NCBI GenBank assembly: GCA_016191525.1 | Contig: JACPOK010000033.1 | Coordinates: 682,001-746,000 of the forward strand | DNA from: Burkholderiales bacterium | Lineage (GTDB): Bacteria; Pseudomonadota; Gammaproteobacteria; Burkholderiales; Burkholderiaceae_C | Length of the DNA: 64,000 bases | Direction: 5' to 3' | In this document: positions 52,450 through 61,484 of the stretch, piece after piece | How positions within the stretch are numbered: the stretch's first letter is position 1 | How the letters are laid out: each line of letters starts with the position of its first letter | Program-made: the position numbers and the translations under genes | The notes under the pieces: generated by a model | The model's database searches: none | What the model saw: the letters and a program-made list of their open reading frames with translations, nothing else | Told to the model about the DNA's origin: nothing

Positions 52450-53346
52450 ATGTCCAACCCCACACTTTCCCCGCCGCGGGCCGTTCGCAGGGAGCTCGCC
52501 TACCGCTCTATGAGCGGCTACGCGATGGCGGTGATCGCCGTGCTGCTGATCGGCCTGGGCGCATTGCTCCTGCAGCAAAAAATGGCGCCCTGGCCCGGGG
52601 GCGTGGCGGTGGTGCTGGCGGGCATGGCGATGCTGCCCGGCCTGTACATGCTGCAGCCCAACGAGGCCGCCATCTTCACGCTGTTCGGCCAGTACCAGGG
52701 CACTGACCGCTCCGAGGGCCTGCGCTGGACCAACCCGCTGCAAAGCGGCCAGAAAATCTCGCTGCGCGCGCGCAACCTGAATACGCTGCCGCTGAAGGTG
52801 AACGACAAGCGCGGCAACCCGGTGGAGATCGGCGCGGCCGTGGTCTGGCGCGTGCACGACACCGCGCAGGCCGTGTTCGAGATCGACGACTACACCCGCT
52901 TCGTCACCATCCAGGCCGAGGCGGCCATCCGCCACCTGGCCACGCTGTACGCCTACGACAGCGGCGAAGACCTGGAAGGCGACGAGACCACCCTGCGCGC
53001 GGGGCTGGACGTGGTGGCCAATGCGCTCAAGGCCGAACTGAACCAGCGCTTCGCCAGCGCGGGCGTGGAGGTGCTGGACGCCAAGCTCACGCACCTGGCC
53101 TATGCGCCCGAAATCGCCCAGGTGATGCTGCGCCGCCAGCAGGCGGTGGCCATCGTCAGCGCGCGCCACCAGATCGTGGCCGGCGCGGTGGGCATGGTGG
53201 AAGCCGCGCTGCGCGGCCTGTCCGAGCGCAACCTGGTGACGCTGGACGACGAGCGCAAGGCCGCCATGGTGTCCAACCTGCTGGTGGTGCTGTGCTCCGA
53301 CAAGGATGCGCAGCCCGTCATCAACACCGGCACGCTCTACACATAA
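52450..53346 (+). CDS. SPFH (stomatin/prohibitin-like) domain protein
   Basis: A 298-residue membrane-scaffold protein. Two hydrophobic segments (about 26-42 and 47-66) form an N-terminal anchor. The SPFH domain follows: LQPNEAAIFTLFGQYQGTDR, GLRWTNPL, LNTLPLKVNDKRGNPVEIGAAVVWRV and FASAGVEVLDAKLTHLAYAPEIAQVML. RBS GGAGG is clear. Such proteins organise membrane microdomains. It is first of a three-gene operon with a small DNA-binding protein and an MFS transporter. Confidence 0.88.
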   Translation: MSNPTLSPPRAVRRELAYRSMSGYAMAVIAVLLIGLGALLLQQKMAPWPGGVAVVLAGMAMLPGLYMLQPNEAAIFTLFGQYQGTDRSEGLRWTNPLQSGQKISLRARNLNTLPLKVNDKRGNPVEIGAAVVWRVHDTAQAVFEIDDYTRFVTIQAEAAIRHLATLYAYDSGEDLEGDETTLRAGLDVVANALKAELNQRFASAGVEVLDAKLTHLAYAPEIAQVMLRRQQAVAIVSARHQIVAGAVGMVEAALRGLSERNLVTLDDERKAAMVSNLLVVLCSDKDAQPVINTGTLYT

Positions 53347-53367
53347 CAGGCGGCGCGGCAGCACCTG

Positions 53368-53568
53368 ATGGCAAGCCCCGGCAAGAAGGCCTTTCCGCTT
53401 CGCATCGACCCGGCCCTGTGGGCCGAGATCGAGCGGCTGGCCGCGCAGGAACTGCGCAGCGCCAACGCGCAGGTGGAATTCATGCTGCGCGAAGGCCTGG
53501 CCAAGCGGGGCCGGCTGCCGCCGGCGGATGCGGGCACGCAAGGCACGGCCAGGAAAACCGGCAGATGA
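53368..53568 (+). CDS. Ribbon-helix-helix (Arc-like) small DNA-binding protein
   Basis: A 66-residue protein. KAFPLRIDPALWAEIERLAAQELRSANAQVEFMLREGL is the Arc/MetJ-type beta strand plus two helices (about 7-45), followed by a short polar tail. It starts 21 bp after the SPFH gene and overlaps the MFS start by 4 bp. The palindrome at 52420-52435 is its likely operator. This SPFH-RHH pairing recurs in many bacteria, but its role is not settled. Confidence 0.8.
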   Translation: MASPGKKAFPLRIDPALWAEIERLAAQELRSANAQVEFMLREGLAKRGRLPPADAGTQGTARKTGR

Positions 53569-54752
53569 GAAGCAGTGGCTTCACCGCCTTCCTTTCATCC
53601 CTGTTCCTGTCACGGCTGGCGGACCAGGTTCTCCTGTTCCTGGTGCCGCTGGTGGTTTACCAGGCGACGCAGAGCGTGGCCGGGTCGGGCCTGGCGTTTT
53701 TTGCGGAATCGCTGCCCCGCTATCTGTCTTTTCCGGTTTGCGGCGCGCTGTGCGACCGGGCTTCGCCGCTGCGGCTGCTGCGGACCAGCCAGATGCTGCG
53801 CGCCGCCGCATGCGCGGCGGGCGTGCTCGCCGGGTGGCTGTACGGCGGCGTGGGCTGGCTGATCGCGCTGTCGGCCATCTGCGGTGTGCTGACCACGCAG
53901 GGCGCCATGGCGCGCGAGGTCATTCTTCCCCATGTTTCACCCGCCCGGGCATTCCACAAAGTGCTGGCTTATTCGCAAACGGCCGACCAGTTGGGGGCGG
54001 TGCTCGGCCCGCTGCTGGCCGCCTTGCTGCTGACCTGGATGAGATGGGAGTGGGTGGGGGCCGCGGCCGCGCTGATCTTCTTGCTGGCCGATGCCGCCAC
54101 CGCGCTGTGGTCGCGCACCAGCCATGTGGAACTTCCCGCGCCCGAGGACCGCGGCGGCTCCTGGTTCGCGCCCATACGCACGGCGCTGGGCCATGTCTGG
54201 CACGTACCGGGCCTGCGCAAGCTGGTGGTCCTTGCCGCCGGCGTGAATTTGGTGGTGGGAGTGACGCTGGCTTCTTCGGCCGCGCTGGTGACAGGCCTGC
54301 ACGCGCGCAGCGCCCAGGAATACGCCGCGCTGCAGGCGGCGGGCGCGGTGGCGACCATGCTGGTGCTGCTAACCATCGCCCGCACCGCGATCCCGCTGCG
54401 GGCGATGGCCGTGATTTCGTTCGTGCTCATCTTCGTGGGTGGCGTGGCGACCGCCCTGGGCGGGCATTACGGCCTGTACGCAGCGGGATTCCTGCTGGTG
54501 ATCGGATTCGACAAGATGTTCAACATCTTCATGCGCACCAGCCGCCAGAAGATCATTCCCGTCCGCGACTACGGCAAGACCACCGGCGTGCTGGCCATGC
54601 TGAACAACCTGACGCAGCCGCTGGCCGGCCTGCTGGTCGGCATTTTCGCGGGCAATTCGCAGACCGCGCGGGTCATCCTGGCGCTTTCACTGGGCATGGC
54701 GGCGCTGGGCTTGGTGGCCGCTTTCATGGATCGCGACGCCCCGGCAGCCTAG
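53565..54752 (+). CDS. Major facilitator superfamily transporter
   Basis: A 395-residue membrane protein with about 11-12 helices. The N-terminal LADQVLLFLVPLVVYQ and PRYLSFPVCGALCDRASPLRLL loops resemble the enterobactin exporter EntS / MFS_3 group. The substrate is unknown. It is last in the SPFH-RHH operon; the ATG at 53565 overlaps the RHH stop. No strong terminator is visible after it. Confidence 0.85.
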   Translation: MRSSGFTAFLSSLFLSRLADQVLLFLVPLVVYQATQSVAGSGLAFFAESLPRYLSFPVCGALCDRASPLRLLRTSQMLRAAACAAGVLAGWLYGGVGWLIALSAICGVLTTQGAMAREVILPHVSPARAFHKVLAYSQTADQLGAVLGPLLAALLLTWMRWEWVGAAAALIFLLADAATALWSRTSHVELPAPEDRGGSWFAPIRTALGHVWHVPGLRKLVVLAAGVNLVVGVTLASSAALVTGLHARSAQEYAALQAAGAVATMLVLLTIARTAIPLRAMAVISFVLIFVGGVATALGGHYGLYAAGFLLVIGFDKMFNIFMRTSRQKIIPVRDYGKTTGVLAMLNNLTQPLAGLLVGIFAGNSQTARVILALSLGMAALGLVAAFMDRDAPAA

Positions 54753-54843
54753 GGGTATTGCCGGCTGCCACCCGAACGCGTCAACTGCGCCAGCCATTGC
54801 CCCGTTATTGAAGGGCCAGGCACATCGTGCCAGGAGACGGAAC

Positions 54844-55050
54844 ATGGCCACTTCGCAAGCTACCCAGTACGAACTGTGCTTTCGCTCGCTGTTCAACAGC
54901 GGCCGCGGCTTCGCGTTCCCCTGTGATTGCCAGGGCCATGTGGACCTGGACGGGCTCTCGGAGCGGGCCCGCAACAATTACCTGTTTGCCCGTGCCCTGG
55001 TTGGGCGCGAACTCGCTGCACCCGAAGTGCAGCTGGGTGGGGGCCGCTAA
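54844..55050 (+). CDS. Conserved small betaproteobacterial protein of unknown function
   Basis: A 68-residue protein starting MATSQATQYELCFRSLFNSG, with FPCDCQGHVDLDGLSERARNN in the middle. The LCFRSLF / GRGFAFPCDxxGxVDLDxLSxRARNNY pattern recurs in Burkholderiales genomes as a small conserved protein. I know no function. The ATG at 54844 has AGGAGA upstream; an ATG at 54808 is in frame. Convergent with the LysR gene, 14 bp away. Confidence 0.75.
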   Translation: MATSQATQYELCFRSLFNSGRGFAFPCDCQGHVDLDGLSERARNNYLFARALVGRELAAPEVQLGGGR

Positions 55051-55064
55051 ACCCGCCTGCGGAT

Positions 55065-56039
55065 TCAACCGCGCCGCACCTTTGCGCCCCTTTTCCGGCT
55101 GGCCTCGATCAGCAGCCGGGCGAACGCATCGGCGGCGGGCGACAGCGTGCGGCCGGCGCGCTGGATGAGGCCGATGGTGCGGGTGACCGGCGGCTCCAGC
55201 GGTATGCCCACTACCGCCGCAGGCCGGCGCGGCACCGTAAGCTGCGGCACGATGGCCACGCCCAGGCCCGCCTCCACCAGGCCGATCAGGGTGGAGACGT
55301 GCCGCACCTCGCACACCGGCCGCGGCAGGGCCGGCAGCTCGGCCAGGGCGTGGTCGATGAAAACGCGGTTGCGGCTGGCCTGCGACACGCGCACCTGGTC
55401 CCAGGCCGCCAGCTCGTCCCAGCGCACCGAACGTCGCGTGCCCAGCGCATGGTCCGCGCGGCACGCCAGCACGTACGCATCCTTCATCAGCGGCGTGAAA
55501 TCAACGTCGCTCTCCTGCATGCCGATGTAGTTGATGCCGAAGTCGGCCTCGCCATGCTTGACCGAGGCGAATACGCCGTCGGCGCCGTCCTCGATGATGC
55601 GCACCAGCACCTTGGGGTGCCGCTCACGGTAGGTGTCGATCACGGCCGGCAGGAAGTGGTGAACCGCCGAGAAAACGCAGCCGATGGTGACGTCGCCGGT
55701 TTCCAGCTGGGCCGCGTCGCGCAGACCCATCACCGAGCGGTCCAGGTCTTCCACGACCGGGGTGATCTCGCGCAGGAAGCGGCTGCCCAGCAGCGTGAGC
55801 TCCATGCTGCGCGTGGTGCGGTCAAACAGGCGCGCGCCCAGCCGCGCTTCCAGGTTGGAGATGCGGCGCGAAAACGCCGGCAGCGAAAGGTGCAGCGCCT
55901 TGGCCGCGGCCGCGAAGCTGCGCAGCTCGGCGGCGGTGATGAAGGCGCGAAGGTCACCCAGCCCGGGCGTGCCCGCGGGTGTGGCCGGTCGCGCGGCGGT
56001 GGGGACAACGGTTGAGTCCGGTGCGGTCTTGGGTTGCAT
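55065..56039 (-). CDS. LysR-family transcriptional regulator
   Basis: A 324-residue regulator. After a Pro/Ala-rich N-terminal extension of about 30 residues, the HTH is LRAFITAAELRSFAAAAKALHLSLPAFSRRISNLEARLGARLFDR. The effector domain follows (GDVTIGCVFSAVHHFLPAV). It diverges from the organic-acid cluster across 82 bp and probably controls it. The ATG at 56039 is preferred; a TTG at 56048 is in frame. Confidence 0.9.
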   Translation of the reverse strand: MQPKTAPDSTVVPTAARPATPAGTPGLGDLRAFITAAELRSFAAAAKALHLSLPAFSRRISNLEARLGARLFDRTTRSMELTLLGSRFLREITPVVEDLDRSVMGLRDAAQLETGDVTIGCVFSAVHHFLPAVIDTYRERHPKVLVRIIEDGADGVFASVKHGEADFGINYIGMQESDVDFTPLMKDAYVLACRADHALGTRRSVRWDELAAWDQVRVSQASRNRVFIDHALAELPALPRPVCEVRHVSTLIGLVEAGLGVAIVPQLTVPRRPAAVVGIPLEPPVTRTIGLIQRAGRTLSPAADAFARLLIEASRKRGAKVRRG

Positions 56040-56121
56040 CAAACGCAATAAACACTAGGAAACTTGCACTTTACAGCCCTTTGGGCCGTGGCCACCATAG
56101 CGCCCACTACAAGGAGACAAG

Positions 56122-57090
56122 ATGAAACGCCGTCAATTGCTGCAGGCGGGCTGCGCTGCCGCCGTGCTGCCCGGCCTGGCCATCGCCCAAGCCTGGCCCT
56201 CCAAACCCATCCGCTACATCGTGCCGGTCGCCGCCGGCGGCGGCAACGACATGATCGCGCGCGTGGTCACCGAACGCTGGGGCGCCGCCCTGGGCCAGAC
56301 CTTCGTCGTGGACAACCAGAGCGGCGGCGGCGGCGTGGTCGCCAGCCAGATCACGGCGCGCGCGGCGCCGGACGGCTACACGCTGATGCAGGGCTACGTG
56401 GCCACGCACGGAACCACGCCGGCCACGCGAAAAATCAACTACGACCCGATCAGGCAATTCACGCCCATCGGCATGATCGGCGCCACGCCCAACGTGCTGG
56501 CCATCAACGCCAACGTGCCCGCGAAAACGGTGAAGGAATTCATCGACTACGTGAAGGCCCATCCCGGCAAGGTGAGCTACGGCTCGGCCGGCCAGGGCTC
56601 GCTGACGCACCTGACCATGGAGCTGTTCAAGCAGGGGACCGGCCTGTTCATGCTGCACATCCCCTACCGCGGCATCGCCCCGGCCATCAACGACGTGCTG
56701 GGCGGCCAGACGCAGGCCATGTTCCCCGGCCTGGCCGCCGCCCTGCCCCACCTGCGGTCCGGGCGCATGCGCGCGCTGGCCGTCACCGGCAAGGCGCGCA
56801 GCCCGCAGCTGAAGGACGTGCCCACGATGGAGGAGATCGGCTTCAAGGGCTTTGACGCCATGCAGTGGTATGGCTCGGTGGGCCCGGCCGGCATTCCGGC
56901 CGACGTGGTGAAGCGGCTGAACGAGACCCAGGTGGCGGTGCTGAAGGCGCCCGACCTGCGCGAGAAGCTGGCGGGCGAAGCCGTCGAACCGTGGCCGATG
57001 ACGCCCGAGCAGTTCGGCGACTACATCAAGGCCGACATTGCACGCTGGACCGCGCTGGCCAAGGCCCGCAACATCCAGCTCGAAGAATAA
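56122..57090 (+). CDS. Bug/TctC-type substrate-binding protein (copy A of the CoA cluster)
   Basis: A 322-residue periplasmic protein. The N-terminus (KRRQLLQAGCAAAVLPGLAIAQ) looks like a Tat-type or lipid-modifiable signal (AGCAA). Bug landmarks are WPSKPIRYIVPVAAGGGNDMIAR, DNQSGGGG, HIPYRGIAPAINDVLGGQTQ and LAVTGKARS. RBS AAGGAGA. First gene of the cluster. No TctAB genes adjacent. Confidence 0.92.
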   Translation: MKRRQLLQAGCAAAVLPGLAIAQAWPSKPIRYIVPVAAGGGNDMIARVVTERWGAALGQTFVVDNQSGGGGVVASQITARAAPDGYTLMQGYVATHGTTPATRKINYDPIRQFTPIGMIGATPNVLAINANVPAKTVKEFIDYVKAHPGKVSYGSAGQGSLTHLTMELFKQGTGLFMLHIPYRGIAPAINDVLGGQTQAMFPGLAAALPHLRSGRMRALAVTGKARSPQLKDVPTMEEIGFKGFDAMQWYGSVGPAGIPADVVKRLNETQVAVLKAPDLREKLAGEAVEPWPMTPEQFGDYIKADIARWTALAKARNIQLEE

Positions 57091-57099
57091 GGAAACCCA

Positions 57100-58470
57100 G
57101 TGGCCCAGAACACCCACGTCGCGGCGGATACGAACGCGCCGCCCGTCACCTCCATCCTGGCGCGCTTTGTCTCGGGCCATGCGTCCCGCGGCTGGACCGA
57201 CGCGGTGGAGCATGAGGCCCACCGCACCTTCTACAACTGGCTGGGCTGCGCCATCGGCGCGGCGCGGCACGAGGCGGCCGACGCCGCGCTGGCCGCCGTG
57301 GCGATGCTGCAGCCCGCGCCGCAGGCCACGGTGCTGGGCCGCGCCGAGCGCATCGACATGGCCAGCGCCGCGCTGGTCAACGGCATCACCTCGCACACCT
57401 TCGACTTCGACGACACCCACCTGAAGACCATCATCCATCCGGCGGGGCCGGTGGCCTCGGCCGTGCTGGCGCTGGCCGAGCAGCTGGGCTCGCCGGGCCG
57501 CGCCGTGATCGACGCGCTGGTGCTGGGCATCGACGTGTCCTGCCGCATCGGCAATGCCATGTACCCGGACCACTACGACCGCGGCTGGCACATCACCGGC
57601 TCCACCGGCATGCTGGGCGCGGCCGCCGGTTGCGCGCGGCTGCTCGGCCTGAGCGAGCAGCAGACCGCCATGGCGCTGGGCATTGCCGCGTCGCAGCCGG
57701 TGGGCTTTCGTGAGCAGTTCGGCACGATGACCAAACCGTTCCACCCGGGCGGCGCGGCGCGTGCGGGGCTCACCTCCGCGCTGCTGGCGAAGCACGGGTT
57801 CACCGCCAGCCCGCGCGCGCTGGAAGCGCCGCGCGGCTTCGTGCAGGTGGCTTCCGACAAGCGCGACTGGAACGAAGTGACGGGCGAGCTGGGCGAGCGC
57901 TTCGAGATTTCCTTCAACACCTACAAGCCGTTTGCCTGCGGCATCGTCATCCACCCCAGCATCGACGCCTGCGCGCAGCTGCGTGCGCAAGGCGTCAAGC
58001 CGGAGCAGGTGAAGGCGATCGAGTTGCGCGTGCATTCGCTGGTGCTGGAACTGACCGGCAAGAAGGAGCCGCGCGACGGCCTGCAGGGCAAGTTCAGCGT
58101 GTACCACGGCTGCGCCGTCGGGCTGATGTATGGCCACGCCGGCGAAGAAGAGTTTTCCGACGCGGTGGTGAACGACCCGCAGGTCGTGGCCCTGCGCAAC
58201 AAGGTGAACGCCATCGTCGACGATTCGATCGATGAAGCCGCGGTGGATGCCACGGCCGTGCTCACCGACGGGCGCATGGTGCACGTGCGCGTGGACCACG
58301 CCATCGGCTCGCTGGAGCGGCCGCTCTCCGACGCGCAGCTGGAAGCCAAGTTCAACGCGCTGGTGGTCTCCCAGCTGGGCGAGGCGAAGGCGCGCGCCAT
58401 CACCGCGGCCTGCTGGCGCCTGGCCGCGCTGGCGGATGTGCGCGAACTTACGGCCCTGTGCCGGCCCTGA
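57100..58470 (+). CDS. MmgE/PrpD family protein
   Basis: A 456-residue protein of the 2-methylcitrate dehydratase / cis-aconitate decarboxylase family. The signature NGITSHTFDFDDTHLKTIIHPAG (about 90-112) carries the active-site Asp/His cluster, followed by HITGSTGMLGAAAGCARLLGL and MTKPFHPGGAARAGL. It should dehydrate or decarboxylate a hydroxy di- or tricarboxylate. GTG start with GGAAACC upstream. Starts 9 bp after the Bug gene. Confidence 0.9.
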   Translation: MAQNTHVAADTNAPPVTSILARFVSGHASRGWTDAVEHEAHRTFYNWLGCAIGAARHEAADAALAAVAMLQPAPQATVLGRAERIDMASAALVNGITSHTFDFDDTHLKTIIHPAGPVASAVLALAEQLGSPGRAVIDALVLGIDVSCRIGNAMYPDHYDRGWHITGSTGMLGAAAGCARLLGLSEQQTAMALGIAASQPVGFREQFGTMTKPFHPGGAARAGLTSALLAKHGFTASPRALEAPRGFVQVASDKRDWNEVTGELGERFEISFNTYKPFACGIVIHPSIDACAQLRAQGVKPEQVKAIELRVHSLVLELTGKKEPRDGLQGKFSVYHGCAVGLMYGHAGEEEFSDAVVNDPQVVALRNKVNAIVDDSIDEAAVDATAVLTDGRMVHVRVDHAIGSLERPLSDAQLEAKFNALVVSQLGEAKARAITAACWRLAALADVRELTALCRP

Positions 58471-58486
58471 CCCGCCAAGGATTTTC

Positions 58487-59677
58487 ATGCCCCACATGCC
58501 CGCCTCCGCCGCGCTGCAGCGCTTTCGCGTCATCGACCTGACCCAGGTGCGCGCCGGCCCCACGGCCTGCCGCCAGCTGGCGGACTGGGGCGCCGACGTC
58601 ATCCAGGTGCAGATGCCCGAGCACATGCGCGGCGACGACACGTTGGGCGGGCAGGACGGCTCCGACTACCAGTACACCCACCGCAACAAGCGCTCCATCA
58701 CGCTGAACCTGAAGGAAGCCGAGGGCATCGCCACGCTCAAGCGCCTGATCGGCGGTGCCGACGTGGTGGTGGAGAACTTCCGGCCCGACGTGAAGTTTCG
58801 CCTGGGCATCGATTACGAAACCCTGGCCGTGGACAACCCGCGGCTGGTGTACGCCAGCATCTCCGGCTTCGGCCAGACCGGCCCCCTGGCCACCCGGCCC
58901 GGCTTCGACCAGATCGCCCAGGGCATGGGCGGGCTGATGTCGGTCACCGGCACGCCCGGCGAAGCACCCATGCGGGTGGGCATCCCGATCGCCGACCTGT
59001 GCGCCGGCATCTTCGCGGCGCAAGGCATCCTGGTGGCGTTGCTGGAGCGCGAGGCCTCCGGCAAGGGCCAGTGGCTGCACACCTCGCTGCTGGAAGCCAT
59101 GGTCTACATGATGGACTTCCAGACCTCGCGCTACCTGATCGACGGCGAGGTGGCCACGCAGGCGGGCAACTTCCACCCGACCAGCATTCCCACCGGCGTC
59201 TACAAAGCGCGCGACGGCTACCTGAACATCGCGGTGTTCGGCTCCAAGATCTGGGAGCGCTTCTGCAACATCCTGGGCGCGCCCGAATGGATCGCGGACC
59301 CGCGCTACATCGACAAGGCCGGCCGCTCGGTCAACCGCGAAGCGCTCAACGCCGAGATCAACAAGCGCCTGGCCGCGCAGGACCGCGGCCACTGGATAGC
59401 GCAGTTCAATGAAGGCGGCGTCGCCTGTGGCCTCATCAGCGACATGCGCGAGGTGCTGTCCGAGCCGCAGATCGAACACCTGGGCATGGTGAAGGATGTC
59501 GTCTCCAGCCGGCTCGGCCCGCAGCGGCTGGTCGGCCAGCCCATGCAGCTGCAGCGCACCCCCAGCACCATTACGCGCGCCGCCCCGCGCCGCGGCGAGC
59601 ACACCGAGGAAGTGCTGCTCGAACTGGGCGTGGGCCAGGATGACCTTGCACGCATGAAAGCCACCGGAGTGTATTGA
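58487..59677 (+). CDS. CaiB/BaiF family III CoA transferase
   Basis: A 396-residue enzyme that moves CoA between acids. The catalytic Asp is in GIPIADLCAGIFAAQ (about 168). Other landmarks are VIDLTQVRAGPTACRQLADWGADVI, NKRSITLNLK, VVVENFRPDV and ASISGFGQTGPLATRPGFDQIAQ. It presumably activates the product of the MmgE/PrpD enzyme. Overlaps the crotonase start by 1 bp. Confidence 0.93.
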   Translation: MPHMPASAALQRFRVIDLTQVRAGPTACRQLADWGADVIQVQMPEHMRGDDTLGGQDGSDYQYTHRNKRSITLNLKEAEGIATLKRLIGGADVVVENFRPDVKFRLGIDYETLAVDNPRLVYASISGFGQTGPLATRPGFDQIAQGMGGLMSVTGTPGEAPMRVGIPIADLCAGIFAAQGILVALLEREASGKGQWLHTSLLEAMVYMMDFQTSRYLIDGEVATQAGNFHPTSIPTGVYKARDGYLNIAVFGSKIWERFCNILGAPEWIADPRYIDKAGRSVNREALNAEINKRLAAQDRGHWIAQFNEGGVACGLISDMREVLSEPQIEHLGMVKDVVSSRLGPQRLVGQPMQLQRTPSTITRAAPRRGEHTEEVLLELGVGQDDLARMKATGVY

Positions 59678-60486
59678 TGACGAACACCACCTACACATCA
59701 AATACCGAGCGGGTCCAGGCCTGGCTTGACGGCAGCACCCTGCACATCCGCTTCAACAACCCCGCGAAGCACAACGCGCTGTCGGTGGACATGTGGGAAG
59801 CCGTGCCGCCGTTGCTGGCCATCGCCCGCGACGACGACCGGGTTCGGCTGGTGGTGTTTTCCGGCGCGGGCGGGAAATCATTCGTCTCCGGCGCGGACAT
59901 CTCGCAGTTCGAGGACATGCGGGCCGCGCGCGAGGCCGTGGCCCACTACGAGGCCATGGCCGAGGCCACGCTGACGGGCATCCACGACTTTGCCAAGCCC
60001 ACGCTGGCCTGCATCCAGGGGTATTGCATAGGCGGCGGTGTGAACGTGGCGATTGCCTGCGACATCCGCATCGCCTCCACCGATTCCGTATTCGCGATTC
60101 CCGCGGCGCGCCTGGGCCTAGGCTACCGCTATTCGGCGATGAAGAACCTGGTGGATCTGGTCGGCCCGGGCGCCGCCAAGGACCTATTCTTCACCGCCCG
60201 CCGCATCGACGCCGTGGAAGCCAAGGCCATGGGCCTGGTGACTCGGGTGTGCGCGCCGGACATGCTGGATGCGCTGCTGGGCGAATACGCGGCCGCCCTG
60301 GCTGAGAACGCGCCGCTCACCGTGATGGCGGGCAAGGCCATCACACGGGAAATCCTCAAGCCCTCGACCGAGCTGGACATGGCGCTGTGCACGTCCCTCA
60401 TCCGCGGCTGCTTCGAGAGCGCCGATTACACCGAAGGCCGCACGGCCTTCATGCAGAAACGCAAGCCGGTCTTCACCGGCCGCTAG
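59677..60486 (+). CDS. Enoyl-CoA hydratase/isomerase (crotonase) family protein
   Basis: A 269-residue crotonase. The oxyanion-hole segments are FSGAGGKSFVSGADISQF (about 62-79) and IQGYCIGGGVNVAIACDIRIAS (about 113-134). At the position of the first catalytic Glu of hydratase there is no clear Glu (GGGVNVAIA), while the second region reads PAARLGLGY. So it may be a hydratase variant, isomerase or hydrolase. ATG at 59677 chosen over TTG at 59674. Confidence 0.87.
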   Translation: MTNTTYTSNTERVQAWLDGSTLHIRFNNPAKHNALSVDMWEAVPPLLAIARDDDRVRLVVFSGAGGKSFVSGADISQFEDMRAAREAVAHYEAMAEATLTGIHDFAKPTLACIQGYCIGGGVNVAIACDIRIASTDSVFAIPAARLGLGYRYSAMKNLVDLVGPGAAKDLFFTARRIDAVEAKAMGLVTRVCAPDMLDALLGEYAAALAENAPLTVMAGKAITREILKPSTELDMALCTSLIRGCFESADYTEGRTAFMQKRKPVFTGR

Positions 60487-60497
60487 AAAGGCAAAGC

Positions 60498-61484
60498 ATG
60501 CAATCCTGGTGGATGCAGATGACCGACACGCACAGCGTGCTCGAAATGCGCGACGCGCCGGTGCCCCAGTCGGGCAAGGGCCAGCTGCTGGTGCGCATGC
60601 GCGCGGCGGCGCTGAACCGCGGCGAGTTCGTGCTGGGCCACGGCCTGCACGGCAAGCCCGGCAGCTGGAAGGCCATCGGCGGTGAGGGCGCGGGCGAGGT
60701 TGCCGCCGTCGGCGAAGGCGTCACGGGCTTCAAGGCCGGCGACCGCGTCATGGGCCGCTGCGCGGGTGCCTTCTCTGAATACGCGCTGATGGAGCAGGCC
60801 GAGGCCATGGCCGCGCCGCTGTCGTTGTCGTGGGAAGAGGCGGCCAGCATCCCCCTCACCTTCCTGGTCGCGTTCGACATGCTGGTGCTGCAAGGCCGCA
60901 TCCAGGCCGGCGAATGGCTGCTTATCAACGGCGTGTCGTCGGGTGTGGGCGTGGCTTCATTGCAGCTGGGCAAGGTGCTGGGCGCCAACGTCATCGGCAC
61001 TTCCGGCTCGGCGCAAAAGCTGGAGATGCTGAAACCGCTGGGGCTGGACCTGGGGCTCTGCACGCGCGCGCCGGACTTCGCGCCGGCCGTGATGCAGGCC
61101 ACGGGCCAGCATGGCGCCGACCTGGTCATCAACACCGTGGGCGGCACCGTCTTCGCCGAAGACGTGCGCGCGATGGCGTTCGAAGGCCGGCTGGCCACCG
61201 TGGGCTATGTCGATGGCGTGCTGCATGCCGACATCGACCTGGAGGCCCTGCATGCGAAGCGGTTCACGCTGTTCGGCGTGTCCAACAAGCTGCGCAGCAA
61301 GGAACAGAAAGCAGCGGCGGTGCCGCGCTTCGTGGCGGAAGTGCTGCCGCATTTCGCCGCGGGACGCATCCGGCCGCAGCTCGACCAAGTGGTGGGCTTC
61401 GCGCAGCTGGGCGAGGCCAAGGCCCGCATGGAAGCCGGCGGCCACGTTGGAAAGATCGTCCTTCAAATGGGAGAGAAGTCATGA
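60498..61484 (+). CDS. MDR-family zinc-independent NADPH:quinone-type oxidoreductase
   Basis: A 328-residue medium-chain dehydrogenase/reductase. AALNRGEFVLGHGLHG, GGEGAGEVAAVGEGVTGFKAGDRV and the cofactor loop GVSSGVGVASLQLGKVLGANVIGT (about 146-170) are visible. Catalytic-zinc cysteines are lacking, as in the quinone oxidoreductase/enoyl reductase branch. It may reduce an enoyl-CoA or quinone in the pathway. RBS AAAGG. ATGA overlap with the next Bug gene. Confidence 0.87.
   Translation: MQSWWMQMTDTHSVLEMRDAPVPQSGKGQLLVRMRAAALNRGEFVLGHGLHGKPGSWKAIGGEGAGEVAAVGEGVTGFKAGDRVMGRCAGAFSEYALMEQAEAMAAPLSLSWEEAASIPLTFLVAFDMLVLQGRIQAGEWLLINGVSSGVGVASLQLGKVLGANVIGTSGSAQKLEMLKPLGLDLGLCTRAPDFAPAVMQATGQHGADLVINTVGGTVFAEDVRAMAFEGRLATVGYVDGVLHADIDLEALHAKRFTLFGVSNKLRSKEQKAAAVPRFVAEVLPHFAAGRIRPQLDQVVGFAQLGEAKARMEAGGHVGKIVLQMGEKS

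Noticed and set aside
54820-54840. GGCAC/GTGCC hairpin before the 68-residue protein
   Set aside because: Stem is only 5 bp with a mismatch beyond, no T-run. Not enough to call a terminator or operator.
56107-58641. An 844-codon minus-strand open frame
   Set aside because: It is antisense to the Bug and MmgE/PrpD genes, rich in His, Gly, Arg and Ala, with no recognisable domain. It mirrors codon bias of the real genes.
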